DNA of 57,294 nucleotides from a virus (IMGVR_UViG_3300025108_000056:1-57294); one strand, 5' to 3'; positions 36,412-45,016 are shown, numbered from the stretch's first letter. Notes: generated by a model from the sequence alone, not told the origin. Program-made: numbers and translations.

Positions 36412-37446
36412 TCAGATTACACCGTCTCGTAGTTCAGGTAAACCGTACCACTGTGCGTCTTCACCCTTCTTAGTTACGAAGTAAAGTCGTTCTTGGTTCA
36501 ACAAGTTTGGGTTAGTCTTCTGCTTGAAGAACTCAGCAGTGTATCTAACTTCGCCAGTCAAAGAGCCATCATTGTTTCTCATATACTTGTTTTTACACCA
36601 TAGTATCTGGAACAGGTCTTTGTTACCACTGGCATGCCAAGCAAACTTCCATCCGTCAAATCCTACTTTGCCATCTTTGTCTTCTTTAAGATGAGTCTCC
36701 CAATAGACATCAACACCTAGTCTGTTCAGTTTTTGACACTGAGCAGTTAGTTGCTTGAATCTTGTAGCACGAATATTCCAGTTCCAACCAATCTCGGCAT
36801 TGAGTTTGGAGTGACTGGCTTCGACAGCGTTAGTAGCAGTCATGTCCAAGTCGTAAATCTTCATACAGGTAATACACATCTCATCAAACTGGTCAACGCC
36901 AGTGACGATGAATGATTTGAGCATCGGTCCTTCAAAGTCCGGCTTGTACTGATTCTCTGCGTATTCTACAGCAAACTTAGCAAGTTCCATGACTCGGTTG
37001 TAACTGAGTAAGTAGTTGTAGGCAGTCTTGTCTTCCTGTTGCATAACCCAAGGCGAGAATATACGGAAGGCAGGGTCGTTGTTGTAGTGAGCCTGCTTAC
37101 AAGATAGGCCACCGTTATCGTGGTCAATTACAATACAAAGAGAGTCGCCATGCTTATGCTTATGAGCATCCATAGCCAGACCAGTCTTACCAGTACCTTC
37201 GTGACCAACTACGCCCATGAAAGTAGCACTAGGTTGTATAGCAGGCGCTTTCGCTTGCTCTTTCATTTCCTGTGCAATAGCAGGGAACCTACTGATAAAT
37301 TCAGTAGAGGTCTCAGGAGTTAACTTCTCCTTGATATTCTGCTCTATGTTTTCTTGAACCACAGGCTCAGCGGCTGCTGGTGCAACCGGCTGAGTTGTAG
37401 TTACTGGCTGTGCTTCGTCTCCTAGTAATGCATCCCATCCACTCAT
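36412..37446 (-). CDS. RecA-superfamily ATPase
   Basis: 344 residues; ATG 37446 overlaps the previous stop by 4 bases. The first 70 residues are a Pro/Ala/Glu/Thr-rich linker (PVTTTQPVAPAAAEP). MGVVGHEGTGKTGLAMDA (about 77-94) is the P-loop; SLCIVIDHDNGG and KSFIVTGVDQFDEM fit the core strands and Walker B. VDVYWETHLKEDKDG resembles a sensor strand. Phage ATPases of the RecA/RadB or AAA_24 type that act in recombination have this layout. It probably loads on ssDNA together with the upstream OB-fold candidate. Confidence 0.6.
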   Translation of the reverse strand: MSGWDALLGDEAQPVTTTQPVAPAAAEPVVQENIEQNIKEKLTPETSTEFISRFPAIAQEMKEQAKAPAIQPSATFMGVVGHEGTGKTGLAMDAHKHKHGDSLCIVIDHDNGGLSCKQAHYNNDPAFRIFSPWVMQQEDKTAYNYLLSYNRVMELAKFAVEYAENQYKPDFEGPMLKSFIVTGVDQFDEMCITCMKIYDLDMTATNAVEASHSKLNAEIGWNWNIRATRFKQLTAQCQKLNRLGVDVYWETHLKEDKDGKVGFDGWKFAWHASGNKDLFQILWCKNKYMRNNDGSLTGEVRYTAEFFKQKTNPNLLNQERLYFVTKKGEDAQWYGLPELRDGVI

Positions 37447-38693
37447 TGTTCATCTCCTCCAAATTGATTTAGGCTTGTGTTCCCACTTCCACCCGCAGGG
37501 CGAGCAGTTCTGTGTGGAATGTAAATACCAAGCGCTGATAGGCTTGGTTGCATTTCATTGTTGAATGGTCGTAGTCTCAATCTACCGACTACGATAACAT
37601 TGGTCTTTTCATTGTAGTGACCCCATTCACCCTTTGCGTTTTTGTATTCAAACACTCTGTCTTCATCGTGCATTCTACCAGATACCCAGACTGTCACCGG
37701 GTCTACATTCTGGCGATAGATGCTGAGACGATACGAGCGACCAGTCGGGTCATACTCGCTTTCCATCGGCTCTCTGTTCAGATAAGTAATTGAACCATAT
37801 GTGATTACGACAGGGTTGATTGTCATACCATTGGCCGTAGTGATTTTCTTTGCTGCGTGAGCATCAAGTAAGTTACCTAACTCTACATACTCACCATGCA
37901 TGTCACCGTTGATTAGAAGTCTCTCTGCGCTAAAGGCTACTCTAAGATGCTCAGGTAGCCAAGAGTCAGTGTATTCAACTGTTTCGTGGAAGTTGCGATT
38001 GGTATACAAAATGTCTTGGTCTTTGTTCTTGGGCTCTACTACCTTTATTCGACTCGCTACCCACTTCTCGTAACCAGCGTTCATAGACTTTCCTTGAAGG
38101 CTGATTGACCATTTCTTTATGTCACCACCACTTTCCGGTGAGCCCAAGAAGTAAGCAGTTCTACTGATACTAGTGGGTGCAATGGGTTTTCTTTCGTTGT
38201 TTCTTTCAGCCATTAGGCACAGAATCATGTCGTCAAACTCAAAGCCGTACCAAGGTAGGTCACTACCTTGAACCCTGTCGTTTGTCTCTTTACCATTGAG
38301 GTGCCACTTACCAGATTTAGCAGTTAGAATACCAATGTGACCTTCGTCAATTGCTCTATCTCTGTTAGTTTTGAACATGTTAATTGCTCTGTCATACATA
38401 CCCTTTCGGTTGTCTCTTTCAGTGTCTTCAATTCCAATAAACATACCGACATAAGTGACAGTGTCTTGCTGACGACCTGCACTTTCGTTTCTATTCTCTA
38501 TCACGAATTGTTCACTCCACTGACTTAGATAAAATGGGTCTTCATCGAATGGGTTTTCTACTGCAAACTCATCTTTCAACCACTTGTTGAATTTGTTGGC
38601 GGCTTCCCCCAACTTGATGCCGGTTCGCTCAGCATACCCATTCAGTCTTTCAATCACATCTTCTGGCCATTTGGTTCCATTATTTTCTTCCAT
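37443..38693 (-). CDS. putative replication protein A-like ssDNA-binding protein
   Basis: 416 residues from ATG 38693 (GGAGGA six bases upstream); ATG 38699 directly abuts that site and is less likely. Acidic helical N-terminus, then strand-rich segments (DTVTYVGMFIGIED, PVVITYGSITYLNREPME, YRLSIYRQNVDPVTVWVSGRM, TNVIVVGRLRLRPFNNEMQPSLSALGIYI) consistent with one or more OB folds, and a Gly/Asn-rich acidic tail (GGSGNTSLNQFGGDEQ) like that of SSB proteins. Position between clamp loader and RecA-like ATPase supports ssDNA binding. The family could not be proven by eye. Confidence 0.4.
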   Translation of the reverse strand: MEENNGTKWPEDVIERLNGYAERTGIKLGEAANKFNKWLKDEFAVENPFDEDPFYLSQWSEQFVIENRNESAGRQQDTVTYVGMFIGIEDTERDNRKGMYDRAINMFKTNRDRAIDEGHIGILTAKSGKWHLNGKETNDRVQGSDLPWYGFEFDDMILCLMAERNNERKPIAPTSISRTAYFLGSPESGGDIKKWSISLQGKSMNAGYEKWVASRIKVVEPKNKDQDILYTNRNFHETVEYTDSWLPEHLRVAFSAERLLINGDMHGEYVELGNLLDAHAAKKITTANGMTINPVVITYGSITYLNREPMESEYDPTGRSYRLSIYRQNVDPVTVWVSGRMHDEDRVFEYKNAKGEWGHYNEKTNVIVVGRLRLRPFNNEMQPSLSALGIYIPHRTARPAGGSGNTSLNQFGGDEQ

Positions 38694-38695
38694 AA

Positions 38696-39622
38696 TCATT
38701 CCTCCATATTTTTCTTTAGTTTTGCTACAAAGTATTCCACAAACGACAAGTCATCATCAGGCCATTGCTGAGCCATCATAACAAACTCTCCGTAGGTGAA
38801 CATGAAATTGTACCAATCGTCTTCGCTTTCCATAAGCGACTTGGCACGAAAGCGCAAACCTTTCAGTATGTAGAATCGACCTTGTCCCGATTCTATGGCT
38901 TGCTTAAGATAAGCGGTTAACTTGGTATAATCCGAACTCATCAGATTAAGTGCTGCTTTATTTAGAAACTCTCCATCCTTTCGTATCCTATCTGAAAGAG
39001 CAGATTCTTCTTTAGGTAGGCTATCAAGTATGTCTATCGACTGTCTTAGACTACCGTTAGCGAATTTGATTAAATTAGGTAAATGCACTTTCCATTGTTT
39101 AGGCATACCTTCCTTTTCTATTATCATCTCTAACCTATCAGTGTTGTAAGGGTCGATAGGGCTGAATACAAATGTGAGACATCGGTCTCTAATCGCATTG
39201 TGGATAGGACCAATGTCGTTGGCTGTCAGAATGAAGATGGTGTTCTTGTGACTTTCTTCCATTACTTGACGAAGTGCTTTTTGAGCAGGCGCAGTGAAAC
39301 TTTCAAACTCATCTAGGAACTCAATGCGTCTACTGGCACCAAGTGCTTTGCTCTTACTAATCTGCTTTAGTTCCCTTACAGCGTCAATGCCTCTTTCATC
39401 ACTTGCATTAGTAACTCTAAAGTTGACCGAGTTAAAGAACTCTCCAAGTAAATCCTTGGCCAGAGCAATAGCAGCACTGGTCTTGCCGACACCGGGAGGG
39501 CCAACAAGTAGAATGTTAGCAGGGCATGATTCTAGTGTCCATGTCTCAGCAGAAGTAATAAACTCAGAGCATCCTGCTAGGTCTGCTAAGGTCTGCGGTC
39601 TGTACTTCTCTCGTAGGTTCAT
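38696..39622 (-). CDS. rfcS: replication factor C small subunit-like clamp loader
   Basis: 308 residues from ATG 39622, with GGGAGATGAT as the ribosome-binding site; ATG 39631 lies within that site. Typical RFC boxes: NLREKYRPQTLADLAG (box II), NILLVGPPGVGKTSAAIALA (P-loop, about 37-55), RRIEFLDEFESFT (Walker B, with Phe-Glu after Asp-Glu), IFILTAND (sensor 1), IRDRCLTFVF (SRC box, here DRC) and GSLRQSIDILDSL (sensor 2). Length fits the small subunit. It loads the PCNA-like clamp in an ATP-dependent way. No large subunit was seen, so this subunit may act alone or with a host subunit. It is the first gene of the replication unit, right after a strong promoter element. Confidence 0.88.
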   Translation of the reverse strand: MNLREKYRPQTLADLAGCSEFITSAETWTLESCPANILLVGPPGVGKTSAAIALAKDLLGEFFNSVNFRVTNASDERGIDAVRELKQISKSKALGASRRIEFLDEFESFTAPAQKALRQVMEESHKNTIFILTANDIGPIHNAIRDRCLTFVFSPIDPYNTDRLEMIIEKEGMPKQWKVHLPNLIKFANGSLRQSIDILDSLPKEESALSDRIRKDGEFLNKAALNLMSSDYTKLTAYLKQAIESGQGRFYILKGLRFRAKSLMESEDDWYNFMFTYGEFVMMAQQWPDDDLSFVEYFVAKLKKNMEE

Positions 39623-39638
39623 TCTAATCATCTCCCAT

Positions 39639-39665
39639 CCTTTGTTAGTTCTTTATATAGTCAAT
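39639..39665 (-). promoter_or_regulatory. repeated TATA promoter element, copy 1 (replication unit)
   Basis: Minus strand: attgac, then TATATAAAGAACTAACAAAG, then GG. One of seven near-identical copies in the window. The TATA box lies about 31-37 bases before the clamp loader ATG, leaving room for a transcription start about 25 bases downstream and a very short leader with the ribosome-binding site. It starts a unit of about 17 co-oriented genes. Conservation extends beyond the TATA box, so a regulator may also bind here. Confidence 0.7.
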
Positions 39666-39668
39666 ATT

Positions 39669-41120
39669 TCAGTCACTCATTTCTATCAAGTCTGTTAGTT
39701 GAGAGACATCGGAAAATCCTAAGTCATCATCAAGGTATTTTATCTCACCATCAGTAACAGAAAGGTCTTGTAAAGAAAATTCTTTCATCTCCATAACTAC
39801 CACCATTCCATATTCGTCGACTGGTAACCAGTCTTGTCCAGCAAGCACTCCCTGCTGTGCTAACCTTTGACGGAGATGTTGTGCAACCGAGACGGTTAAT
39901 TTAACTTGCCCGACTTCATAACTCTCATAACCGTCTAATGCAGATAGTCTTACGAAGGTATCATATTCTTCGTCACGCTTTACTGCGTTAACGAGTAACT
40001 GTATGTGGAATGCGTCTTTCATTACTAACCATCCACCTTGCCCTCCAGCAACTATGCCGTCAGTGTTAGTAAGCCTCAGTCTTTCAGTGGGCTCTATTGT
40101 TTCTAACATATTAGTGAAGTCGGTAGCGTTGGATACGAACTTACCAGATTTAATAGGCTTACTCAAATTCAATTGTTCCAACATATTCACCCTGTCTCTA
40201 TAATCTGATTTGTGAATATCCCAATCCTTGTCTAGTGATAATATATCAGTGACGAACTTTATGTCTAGTCCATCTACTTCTACTTCCAAGATAGCCTCTT
40301 GTTCAATAGGTAGGCTGAGAGGCTTACCCATAAGTTGTCGATGCCTATCATAAAGAACACCTTTGAAGTTACCTTTTGGAAACTCGGTGATGTGTAAGTA
40401 TCTTCTTGGATTTGATATCACTTCTACAAACACATCTGTAGGAGTGGTGAATTTGTCCCATGCTTTGTAAACAGGGCCGACAAAAGGTTGACCCGGTTGC
40501 ATGGTTCTTACTTCGATTGGTTTTTGAGTACCAATCATTCTCTGTGCTATCTCTGCCGGTAGCATCGTTTGGAGTAGGATATTGATTGATTGTAATGTTT
40601 GAGGGTTCTCGCCAACTACATAGGATATTATTTGTAAAAAGCGATTGATAGGGATGGGTGGTCTTTCACCTGTGGCTCTTGCCCAGAATACTAATGCTTC
40701 TTTCTCATTTATTTTGCTGGCAATTTCGAGGAAGCCTAGGTCTTTTATTCGAGACATTAGATTGAGTCCTTGCTTGACGGTCAATCCGTCGCCTCCGTAC
40801 TCTGGGGATTCAAGTGCTAACAGTGGCACCATCGGTTTACCTGCCAGTGCTTCATCCCAAACCAAAGGAGAGATTGACAACTTCTTGCATACATCGTCTC
40901 TCAGGTCTCGAAAAGAAACATACTGTCTTGGATATTTAGAATAAGAAGGATAGAACATATCTATTAGTTGGTTCAAATCATCTATAGAATCACGCACTGC
41001 GAGGCTAACTGTATCTATCAACTTGTTAAAGTATTGAGAACGGTTCTCACTATCTCGCATGTAGTTGCGATAATAATTACGCAGTTCTTCGGATATCTGA
41101 GATGCCTCAGCCAGTAACAT
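39669..41120 (-). CDS. unknown protein with weak ATP-dependent DNA ligase-like features
   Basis: 483 residues from ATG 41120, overlapping the previous stop (TGATG); GGAGGA lies 7 bases upstream. The N-terminal half is helical (about 1-190) and reads like a ligase DNA-binding region (SINEKEALVFWARA-like helices, NRFLQIISYVVGENPQTLQSINILLQ). The C-terminal half has LEVEVDGLDIKFVTDILSLD followed by YRDRVNMLEQL, and later NTDGIVAGGQGGWLVMK, which loosely recall ligase motifs IV and V. I could not find the motif I lysine (KxDG), so activity is doubtful. A structural tail or packaging role cannot be excluded. It ends just before promoter copy 1. Confidence 0.35.
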   Translation of the reverse strand: MLLAEASQISEELRNYYRNYMRDSENRSQYFNKLIDTVSLAVRDSIDDLNQLIDMFYPSYSKYPRQYVSFRDLRDDVCKKLSISPLVWDEALAGKPMVPLLALESPEYGGDGLTVKQGLNLMSRIKDLGFLEIASKINEKEALVFWARATGERPPIPINRFLQIISYVVGENPQTLQSINILLQTMLPAEIAQRMIGTQKPIEVRTMQPGQPFVGPVYKAWDKFTTPTDVFVEVISNPRRYLHITEFPKGNFKGVLYDRHRQLMGKPLSLPIEQEAILEVEVDGLDIKFVTDILSLDKDWDIHKSDYRDRVNMLEQLNLSKPIKSGKFVSNATDFTNMLETIEPTERLRLTNTDGIVAGGQGGWLVMKDAFHIQLLVNAVKRDEEYDTFVRLSALDGYESYEVGQVKLTVSVAQHLRQRLAQQGVLAGQDWLPVDEYGMVVVMEMKEFSLQDLSVTDGEIKYLDDDLGFSDVSQLTDLIEMSD

Positions 41121-41539
41121 CAATCGTTTCCTCCAAAATTATATTGCTTTTTTAAAGCATCCTCACGGTTGTTAAATTGATATACATTAGGAGTAGATAG
41201 TGTGATGCGTTTTTTGCGACCACAGTATCGACAAGTAGGCATTATTTCTTTATTGTCAGAAAATTTATTTTTAGTTGAAAAGATACTCCATTTACCGCAT
41301 CCAGTCTGTATAGGTATACCTCTTGGTTTCATCGTTCTATTATAATCATTTAATTCACATCTCCATAAAAGATAATTTCTCTTAGGTTTATCGCTGTGTT
41401 TGGTCACTACATCTAATTTATTTTTAGAAATTACTTCTGCGCTATGCTTAGATAAGAGTTCACCTAAGTCACTAATCAATTCGTCATACTTAGAAGCCTT
41501 CACTTCTAATTGCTTTATCATATCACTTATTGATGTCAT
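41120..41539 (-). CDS. coiled-coil zinc-ribbon protein
   Basis: 139 residues. The first 50 form a helical, probably coiled-coil segment (ISDMIKQLEVKASKYDELISDLGELLSKH). Then LLWRCELNDYN, a second Cys in TGCGKW, and CRYCGRKKRITL complete a four-cysteine zinc site. Basic residues around it suggest nucleic-acid binding. Start overlaps the end of the PC4-like gene by 17 bases. Family unknown. Confidence 0.6.
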   Translation of the reverse strand: MTSISDMIKQLEVKASKYDELISDLGELLSKHSAEVISKNKLDVVTKHSDKPKRNYLLWRCELNDYNRTMKPRGIPIQTGCGKWSIFSTKNKFSDNKEIMPTCRYCGRKKRITLSTPNVYQFNNREDALKKQYNFGGND

Positions 41540-41795
41540 CTGTTTCCCTCAGTTCTTCGAGGGTATGTGTTAATGCTTTGATTAGAGTGCTTGTATCTTC
41601 AAGTGACAACCTTACGCCCTCTCTCGTAAAGCCTTCACCCTTCGGATGCTCTATTGTTCTTCGAGTTCTAATATCAATGGCAGGTTTACCTCGACCTTTA
41701 GGAGTAGCAACGCTCATGACTATCTCAGCCTTTCCTTTCCACTTAGCAGTGGTTGAAGGAACACGCCACTTAATCTCTTGGTCGAATGCACTCAA
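41523..41795 (-). CDS. PC4-like ssDNA-binding / transcription coactivator protein
   Basis: 90 residues if translation begins at TTG 41795, which overlaps the previous stop as TTGA; no ATG is available upstream of the domain, and a GTG at 41810 is the alternative. KAEIVMSVATPKGRGKPAIDIRTRR, then GEGFTREGVRLSLEDTSTLIKALTHTLEEL, matches the PC4 core: beta-sheet with the IDIR strand, the K/R-G-x-x-L turn and a dimerising helix. PC4 proteins bind single-stranded or melted DNA and influence transcription or replication. In a virus it could regulate early or late transcription through the repeated promoters (inference). Confidence 0.6.
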   Translation of the reverse strand: MSAFDQEIKWRVPSTTAKWKGKAEIVMSVATPKGRGKPAIDIRTRRTIEHPKGEGFTREGVRLSLEDTSTLIKALTHTLEELRETDDINK

Positions 41796-42298
41796 GCAAC
41801 CACTTCCCACCAAGTAGGAACATCGGCTCGGATATATCTTACACCGCCTTTACTGTATTCCTTAGACTTGTAGTAAGACCTGTAGGCTTTGACTACATCA
41901 TCGTCTTTGTATTCGTCGGGCATGGCCTGTGCGAATGGTGTGAGTCCAGTGTTAGGAATTATTTTTTGCAAACCTATCATGTGGTAGATAGGGTCAGTAC
42001 AAGCATGCATTTTATTGAATCGTTTGTAGTATTCTTCACACAATTGCATAGCGTGATGAGCAAGCCACATCCAATTCTCTTGACTGTCGCCAGCCCATAT
42101 TGTGCATGGGTGGTGTTTGTAGCCACCAATGTAAGGCGTTCCTTTCTTAGTCAGAGGCATCTCTTCATCAGTAGCACCATGCCTACGCAGGGCTGATGCC
42201 ATCATTTGTGCGCTTTCTACACACATCTTAGGTAGTCTGACATCATCTAGGTATCTAGCGGCTTGCGCTGGGTCTTCGTCTAATACAAATATATTCAT
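41792..42298 (-). CDS. phage-type DenV-superfamily-like protein (putative pyrimidine-dimer glycosylase)
   Basis: 168 residues. MNIFVLDEDPAQAARYLDDVRLPKMCVESAQMMASALRRHG, then YKHHPCTIWAGDSQENWMWLAHHAMQLCEEYYKRFNKMHAC and TPFAQAMPDEYK, is a layout I recall from marine phages, sometimes annotated as pyrimidine-dimer DNA glycosylase. In this protein the usual DKH is DDVRL. If the annotation holds, it would start repair of UV damage in surface waters. Enzyme activity is unproven; the family resemblance is from memory. Confidence 0.5.
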   Translation of the reverse strand: MNIFVLDEDPAQAARYLDDVRLPKMCVESAQMMASALRRHGATDEEMPLTKKGTPYIGGYKHHPCTIWAGDSQENWMWLAHHAMQLCEEYYKRFNKMHACTDPIYHMIGLQKIIPNTGLTPFAQAMPDEYKDDDVVKAYRSYYKSKEYSKGGVRYIRADVPTWWEVVA

Positions 42299-42300
42299 AT

Positions 42301-42579
42301 CTATTCCTCTCTGTCTCTAGTAATTACTGCAACAGCCATACCTTTGGTCATCTGTTCCATGCACCACAGACCCATTTTCATTTCCGACCAACCCTTCCTA
42401 TAGTATTCATCGTTACAATTCAAACACCAATCAGTGTCTTCTTTGGCTAACAATTCATGGTCATAACAGGGCTTACCGCAATTTTCACAAGGTTTACTGA
42501 CATCATCTTTGGTCACTACTAACGCTCTGATAAACGGTAAGTAATCACCGTCTATTGATTGTAACATTTCTACTCTCAT
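42301..42579 (-). CDS. zinc-binding hypothetical protein
   Basis: 92 residues; ATG 42579 overlaps the previous stop (ATGA) with GGAGCGAAGAAGA upstream. CENCGKPC near residue 31 and CLNC near 52 form a zinc ribbon; the rest is a helix (WSEMKMGLWCMEQMTKGM) and a strand (AVAVITRD). The C-terminal RDREE encodes the next gene's ribosome-binding site. Function unknown. Confidence 0.6.
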   Translation of the reverse strand: MRVEMLQSIDGDYLPFIRALVVTKDDVSKPCENCGKPCYDHELLAKEDTDWCLNCNDEYYRKGWSEMKMGLWCMEQMTKGMAVAVITRDREE

Positions 42580-43283
42580 TCTTCTTCGCTCCTTTCTATT
42601 TCTTTGAATGTAACAACTGCACCTCTTACATGAGGAGGCAGTAGGTCACCGTTGAACGGACAGAATGTACCTAGTATCAATAAAGAATCACCTTCTTGAA
42701 AATCTATCATGTTAATAATCGCAGGTCGGTCAATCGCAGTGTAAACTATTTTGTTGGTTTTGTAAGTTAGCATTGCTTCGTCGTCGCCAGCGAGCAAGCC
42801 GTAGTCGTAAGGTTCGGTTGGTATCTCTGCATCACAAGTAGGGCAAGTTATCAAGACATGCCATTGTTCAACCATCTCGGTCTCACCATTAGGTAATATC
42901 ATCTCTTGTTGACCTTCGTGCTTCCATACACCTTCTTCAAGTGGGAAGGCTGACAATGGAGTACCGCAAGAGCATTTCCAACTCTGTGCTAATTCTTGTC
43001 GCATCTGCATTTCTTTGACATGCTTCTGCTCTGGAGTCAAATGTTCTACTTCAACAAGTTGACAAGTAGTTTCGTCTACAGTCCATCCGACATCCTCAAG
43101 TAGCAACCTCATTCTTATCCTTGCTTGAGCACTCATAGGAGTATTTTCTTGCGCTGTCAGTGTGACTTTGTTATTACCTTCTTTGACATAGGATAATCCC
43201 AAGCCTTGTGGTTGCCAAAGCCCTCCTTCTCTCAGTCGTTCTAGTATTAGTTTCACTGCTTCTTCTGGTGTTTCTTCGTTCAT
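42576..43283 (-). CDS. hypothetical protein with zinc-ribbon middle
   Basis: 235 residues, unrecognised. N-terminal helices (EEAVKLILERLREGGLW, SAQARIRMRLLLEDVGW), a ribbon formed by WKCSCGTPL (about 109-117) and ITCPTCDAEI (about 149-158), then a strand-rich C-terminus (KIVYTAIDRPAIINMIDFQEGDSLLILGTF...RGAVVTFKEIERSEEE). The ribosome-binding site GGAGGA sits in the end of the 43-residue gene upstream. Confidence 0.6.
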   Translation of the reverse strand: MNEETPEEAVKLILERLREGGLWQPQGLGLSYVKEGNNKVTLTAQENTPMSAQARIRMRLLLEDVGWTVDETTCQLVEVEHLTPEQKHVKEMQMRQELAQSWKCSCGTPLSAFPLEEGVWKHEGQQEMILPNGETEMVEQWHVLITCPTCDAEIPTEPYDYGLLAGDDEAMLTYKTNKIVYTAIDRPAIINMIDFQEGDSLLILGTFCPFNGDLLPPHVRGAVVTFKEIERSEEE

Positions 43284-43285
43284 GT

Positions 43286-43417
43286 TTAATCCTCCAATTC
43301 TTTTTGCATGTCATTTAGTATGTCAACCAACAAGTCATGTGCCTTGTATAAGTTTCTATCAAACAACAATATATTTCTGGCCTTTTTCACTCTATCAAAT
43401 ACTTCTTGCATGTCCAT
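43286..43417 (-). CDS. 43-residue helical protein between the DUF932-like gene and the 235-residue gene
   Basis: ATG 43417 follows GAGGTGA by 7 bases; the frame ends in TAA 2 bases before the next ATG. The protein (MDMQEVFDRVKKARNILLFD, then RNLYKAHDLLVDILNDMQKELED) is amphipathic and probably a helical hairpin or coiled coil. Good start signal and exact filling of the gap support it as a gene. No function can be assigned. Confidence 0.6.
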   Translation of the reverse strand: MDMQEVFDRVKKARNILLFDRNLYKAHDLLVDILNDMQKELED

Positions 43418-43429
43418 ATTCAATTCACC

Positions 43430-44944
43430 TCAGTATAAAATTTGACTGAACATTGGTATGTTCTCAAGTTGCTTCTCAATAGATACTCCGTCAATACTCT
43501 TCCTTGTAATATCGCCAAGCACTTTGTGAACTGTCTGTAGTCTGTCAGTCATGGTGTTGTAGTTGAGCGTAGAACCTTTCAGATTAGTTCCCTTACCGTC
43601 TGTCCACTCTGGCTTGTGTGTGATAGCACCTGTTAGTATGTTCATGACTTGGTATAGAGTTCCTTGGTCTTTGGGACTGACTGCTACCCAAGGCTCGCTT
43701 GGATTAGTCCAACCTTGTCCCATAAGTCTCCACATGTAGCCCCTGCTCAATCCAGTAACATTACCTGCGTCGTCTCTCTTGACAACTGGCTTAGTGATTA
43801 GTTTCTTTCTTTGACAGATAGTCATTAGTTTCTCAAAGACATCTCTGTTGATTTGTATATCTTTCATTGACTCGGCTACAATGATTTCTTGAGCCGCTAC
43901 TTCTAATACTTCCATTATCTTCTCAGCCAAGCCTTCAAAGTCATAGTTACCTAGTGCATTGGTTGTGTGCTTGAGGTTGACAATGGTAGCACTGTCGCCC
44001 AACACCTGTCCGTTTGAACACTGTAGTCTTTCAGCAACTGCTTGGACTTTGAACGCTGATGAGCCATCGAGACTGTTGTAGATAGCGAAACCAATACGAT
44101 AGTCGCCTTGGTTACGGAAGCCTCTTCTTGTCCACTTGTCTCCTAAGTGAGAGGTAGCCTTTTCCCAATCTACATTGCTGGTAGCGTCTACAAACATAGC
44201 AGACGCTTTACCTTCGTTCCATGCAAGGACTTGCGCTGGCCAACCTTTCTCAGCAGCCATATCCAATATTGGGCCATATCCTTTTCGATAAGGCATAGGA
44301 TAGTATGTCGGACTGAATGTTCCCAAGTAAGCACCAGCAGGTCGCTTGTTACTTTGGTAGAGTGGATTGAAGATGTGGTAAGCGATTGGCTCACCTGCTT
44401 CGTTATTTACTCTAGCAACAGTAGCGCCTTCTTGACCCTCTTCATGAACTACGAAAGCAGGTTTTCTTACAGGCTCAAAGTCCCAGTTGATTGTGTCTTT
44501 CTTCTTTCTTCCGCCACTAAACAGCATTTCATCGAATGGGCCATCTGGCATGACCACCGTTTCAGTGCCACTGTCCTCGTCTACTAATGTAATAGTCGGT
44601 GCTTCTTGTGGCGAAGACCATACAGGTACATCATCCGATTCCTCTGCTTGTGTAGTCGTTGGGATGTCTTCGTGGTTTTCCATAGCAGTCACTATGTCAA
44701 TTTGTTCTTGGGTTACATGAAGTGGTGCCCAGTCGCCTTGAACTATCTTAGCAATATGTGCGCCTCTTACTGTTCCGTCATCCGGTCTTACCAACAATGC
44801 AACTCTGCCACCTTCGATGCGCTCGAATCGTGCTATCATTGTCCTCGTCAATCTGAGAGTGTGAACGCCCGTTACTGTTGGGTATTCGACCTCTACCAAA
44901 TTCTGTGTGCTCTGTGTTATCTTGCCTATCAATACTACTTCTGT
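43430..44944 (-). CDS. DUF932-like phage/plasmid protein
   Basis: 504 residues from ATG 44944, after AAGGAGGAACAAAAT; the in-frame ATG 44986 has no ribosome-binding site. N-terminal strands (EVVLIGKITQSTQNLVEVEYPTV), an acidic linker, then the DUF932 core: YGPILDMAAEKGWPAQVLAWNEGKASAMFVDA, IGFAIYNSLDGSSAFKVQAVAERLQCSNGQVLG and LKHTTNAL, where the CSNG...H pattern matches the family signature. DUF932 proteins are frequent in phages and plasmids; their role is unclear, and some are linked to DNA metabolism or antirestriction. It is the first gene of its unit, with a leader of about 70 bases after promoter copy 2. Confidence 0.65.
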   Translation of the reverse strand, partial: TEVVLIGKITQSTQNLVEVEYPTVTGVHTLRLTRTMIARFERIEGGRVALLVRPDDGTVRGAHIAKIVQGDWAPLHVTQEQIDIVTAMENHEDIPTTTQAEESDDVPVWSSPQEAPTITLVDEDSGTETVVMPDGPFDEMLFSGGRKKKDTINWDFEPVRKPAFVVHEEGQEGATVARVNNEAGEPIAYHIFNPLYQSNKRPAGAYLGTFSPTYYPMPYRKGYGPILDMAAEKGWPAQVLAWNEGKASAMFVDATSNVDWEKATSHLGDKWTRRGFRNQGDYRIGFAIYNSLDGSSAFKVQAVAERLQCSNGQVLGDSATIVNLKHTTNALGNYDFEGLAEKIMEVLEVAAQEIIVAESMKDIQINRDVFEKLMTICQRKKLITKPVVKRDDAGNVTGLSRGYMWRLMGQGWTNPSEPWVAVSPKDQGTLYQVMNILTGAITHKPEWTDGKGTNLKGSTLNYNTMTDRLQTVHKVLGDITRKSIDGVSIEKQLENIPMFSQILY

Positions 44945-45016
44945 CATATTTTGTTCCTCCTTGTTTCTGTTTATATTTCTTACCATTCGTTTTGCTGGTT
45001 TTTGTTCGCTACCGTT

